DNA of 14,726 bases. It comes from Pelagihabitans sp037969055. Its GTDB lineage: Bacteria; Bacteroidota; Bacteroidia; Flavobacteriales; Flavobacteriaceae. Position numbers and translations under genes: made by a program. Positions 13,424 through 14,726 of the stretch are shown here, one piece after another. Numbering within the stretch: position 1 is the stretch's first letter; the number at the start of each line of letters is the position of its first letter. The DNA lies in contig JBBKWR010000193.1 of NCBI GenBank assembly GCA_037969055.1, forward strand, positions 1 through 14,726. The letters run 5' to 3'. The notes beneath the pieces are model-generated. The model made no database searches, was not told the origin of the DNA, and saw nothing but the letters and a program-made list of their open reading frames with translations.

Positions 13424-13918
13424 ATGATCTATAAAATCAGGATTATTCTCGACGCAGAGGAGGATACCTTTAGGGATATCGAAATCGCGGCCGATAATTC
13501 TTTGGAAGAATTGCATGATACCATTTGCCAAGCTTTTGGTCTTCTGGGAAATGAAATGGCCTCCTTTTACACCTGTGATGAACTTTGGAACCAGGAAGAA
13601 GAAATAGCGCTTTTCGATATGGGCGACCAGGGGGAACCTGTTAGGCTGATGAACGAAACATTTTTGGAGGACATCCTAACCGAACATACCCCCAGGCTCA
13701 TTTATGTGTATGATTTTTTGAGTATGTGGACCTTTTTTGTGGAATTGGCAGATGCCGTACCAAAGGAAGATGGCCGCACCTACCCCAACGTGCTATTTGC
13801 CTTTGGGGAGCTGCCCGAAACGCCCCCGGAGAAAAAATTTGAGGCCGACCCAACCTTCGATTTTGATGATACTTTTGAAAATTATGACGACCTGGATTTT
13901 GATGAGAATTGGAATTAA
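13424..13918 (+). CDS. Plasmid pRiA4b ORF-3 / IS1096-passenger-like protein
   Basis: A 164-residue cytoplasmic protein of the pRiA4b ORF-3-like family (also labelled IS1096 element passenger TnpR-like), whose function is not established. The N-terminal half is the typical small alpha/beta domain: YKIRIILDAEEDTFRDIEI (3-21), SLEELHDTICQAFG (26-39), then RLIYVYDFLSMWTFFVELAD (91-110) matching the family's YxYDFGDxWxxxI segment. The segment after about 133 is strongly acidic with phenylalanines (FDFDDTFENYDDLDFDENWN at the end), a probably disordered tail. Despite the family name no insertion sequence, terminal repeat or transposase is near, so this looks like a resident chromosomal gene. It starts 26 bases after ctaA, with a -7 element in between. 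Confidence 0.85.
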   Translation: MIYKIRIILDAEEDTFRDIEIAADNSLEELHDTICQAFGLLGNEMASFYTCDELWNQEEEIALFDMGDQGEPVRLMNETFLEDILTEHTPRLIYVYDFLSMWTFFVELADAVPKEDGRTYPNVLFAFGELPETPPEKKFEADPTFDFDDTFENYDDLDFDENWN

Positions 13919-14030
13919 CCTTCAGGTAGCGGTGTTCGATCGGGGGGTTAACTGTCTTCCTTTAATAAATCTTTGAACAATTAACAGTTATAAGATAAAA
14001 CATTGAATTATTGCTATATGCCCGCAAAGC

Positions 14031-14065
14031 TTTTAACGTTTAACCATTAACTTTTAACTTTTAAC
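14031..14065. repeat. Five tandem heptamers, two variable bases plus core TTAAC
   Basis: Five head-to-tail units: TTTTAAC, GTTTAAC, CATTAAC, TTTTAAC, TTTTAAC. The last five bases are identical in all and only the first two vary. The array ends 20 bases before the ATG at 14086 and so falls in the likely promoter or leader of that gene. Two single NNTTAAC copies lie upstream at 13946-13952 and 13979-13985, not in phase. The rest of the 13919-14030 interval shows no gene or terminator I can support. Confidence 0.85.
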
Positions 14066-14085
14066 AAAGAAAATATCCCAAATCA

Positions 14086-14726
14086 ATGATCAACTTCTAT
14101 CCCACACATATCGAAACGATTTCCCTACACCGAGTGGGGAACATGAACAAAGGTGAAAAGATCTTTCTATCGGCCGATCCTTTTTCACTGAACGATGAAA
14201 CTACCGGACTGCTCAAAGAATACTTTTTTAAACCCTTTAGGGAAAAGGAGGAAAACTATTTTAGATTGTCCCATGAGACCGATCTAGAATTCAACGAAAT
14301 CCATAAATTGGTCTCTGAAATTTTTAATGACCCTTCCAAGTCGCACGCCTGCTCCAAAAAAATGGTCACCCATTTGTTCGAGCAATCGAACCACCCCCAT
14401 ATCAAAAGTGGGGAGGTATATGTGGCCTATTTCAGCGGCGTCATGTTGGACAATGTCAAAGTGGATGCCATTGGCATCTTCAAGAGTGAACTAAAACACG
14501 ATTTCCTTCAATTTGAGGAAAAGAGCAGCAATCTGAATATCATCGTACAGCAGGGTATCAATATCAATAAACTGGATAAGGGATGCCTCATATTCAATGT
14601 AAACAAGGAGGAGGGATACAAAGTATTGTCCGTGGATAGCAACCGTTATGATACCAAATATTGGCTGGAGCAATTTCTAGGGGTGGAGCCCTTGGCGGAT
14701 GAAAATTTCTATACCAAAAACTACCT
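14086..14726 (+). CDS. 37-kDa nucleoid-associated protein family, N-terminal part (cut by window edge)
   Basis: An ATG at 14086 opens a frame that runs without a stop to the window end, giving 213 full codons. The family (YejK/NdpA, nucleoid-associated protein PF04245) binds DNA or the nucleoid in E. coli, where full proteins have about 335 residues; a direct role here is inferred. Matching features are the start MINFYPTHIETISLHRVGN, the central VYVAYFSGVMLDN (131-143) leading into GIFKSE (149-154), and the beta-rich stretch INKLDKGCLIFNVNKEEGYK (179-198) followed by SVDSNRYDTKYWLEQFL (202-218 by family alignment, residue numbers approximate). No signal peptide or membrane segment is visible. 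The heptamer array lies immediately upstream. The C-terminal third is outside the window. Confidence 0.82.
   Translation, partial: MINFYPTHIETISLHRVGNMNKGEKIFLSADPFSLNDETTGLLKEYFFKPFREKEENYFRLSHETDLEFNEIHKLVSEIFNDPSKSHACSKKMVTHLFEQSNHPHIKSGEVYVAYFSGVMLDNVKVDAIGIFKSELKHDFLQFEEKSSNLNIIVQQGININKLDKGCLIFNVNKEEGYKVLSVDSNRYDTKYWLEQFLGVEPLADENFYTKNY

Noticed and set aside
13424..13918. Insertion sequence suggested by the IS1096-passenger label
   Set aside because: No transposase, terminal inverted repeats or target-site duplication can be seen on either side.

Overview
The window reads as chromosomal DNA of a marine-type member of the Bacteroidota, most likely family Flavobacteriaceae. Four things point there. 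The gene set is typical: a DUF5606 protein beside def and ruvX, the Bacteroidota form of heme A synthase, a GH20 lipoprotein and an IS1096-passenger-like protein. The promoter-like sites match TAnnTTTG rather than TATAAT. Recognisable Shine-Dalgarno sites are scarce. Base composition looks moderately AT-rich. The genus cannot be fixed from this stretch.

Layout. Bases 1-77 hold the last codons of an upstream gene, possibly an acyltransferase-3 family membrane protein, followed by a 9-bp-arm hairpin. Next come a GlpF-type aquaglyceroporin, a tiny one-helix ORF, a secreted SGNH/GDSL hydrolase and a GH20 beta-N-acetylhexosaminidase lipoprotein, all on the + strand. A 315-base gene-free gap with a clear minus-strand terminator closes a minus-strand operon ruvX-def-DUF5606 (ruvX and def overlap as TGATG). 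dapD is transcribed divergently from it. Positions 6416-10181 hold four glycosyltransferase genes (three GT2, one GT9), likely for LPS/LOS core or another surface glycan. The second is on the minus strand; its 3' end overlaps the first, and it shares a divergent promoter region with the third. After them comes a + strand housekeeping run: threonylcarbamoyl-AMP synthase (TTG start), CCA-adding enzyme, heme A synthase, a pRiA4b ORF-3-like acidic protein and the first 213 codons of a 37-kDa nucleoid-associated protein, cut by the window edge.

How it fits together: most genes are ordinary housekeeping (peptide deformylation, pre-16S processing or Holliday junction resolution, lysine/peptidoglycan precursor synthesis, tRNA t6A and CCA modification, heme A for cytochrome oxidase) plus envelope glycan assembly. 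I see no defence island, prophage, transposase, CRISPR array or RNA gene.

The most unusual structure is non-coding. Two separate intergenic regions each carry exactly five tandem heptamers (35 bp), each heptamer being an invariant 5-base core plus two variable bases: TACGA+NN at 1847-1881 and NN+TTAAC at 14031-14065. The cores differ but the architecture is the same. Other points worth checking are a heme A synthase with Asn where the first ExxH histidine is expected, an inverted repeat upstream of a GT9 promoter, and the possible small membrane ORF after glpF.
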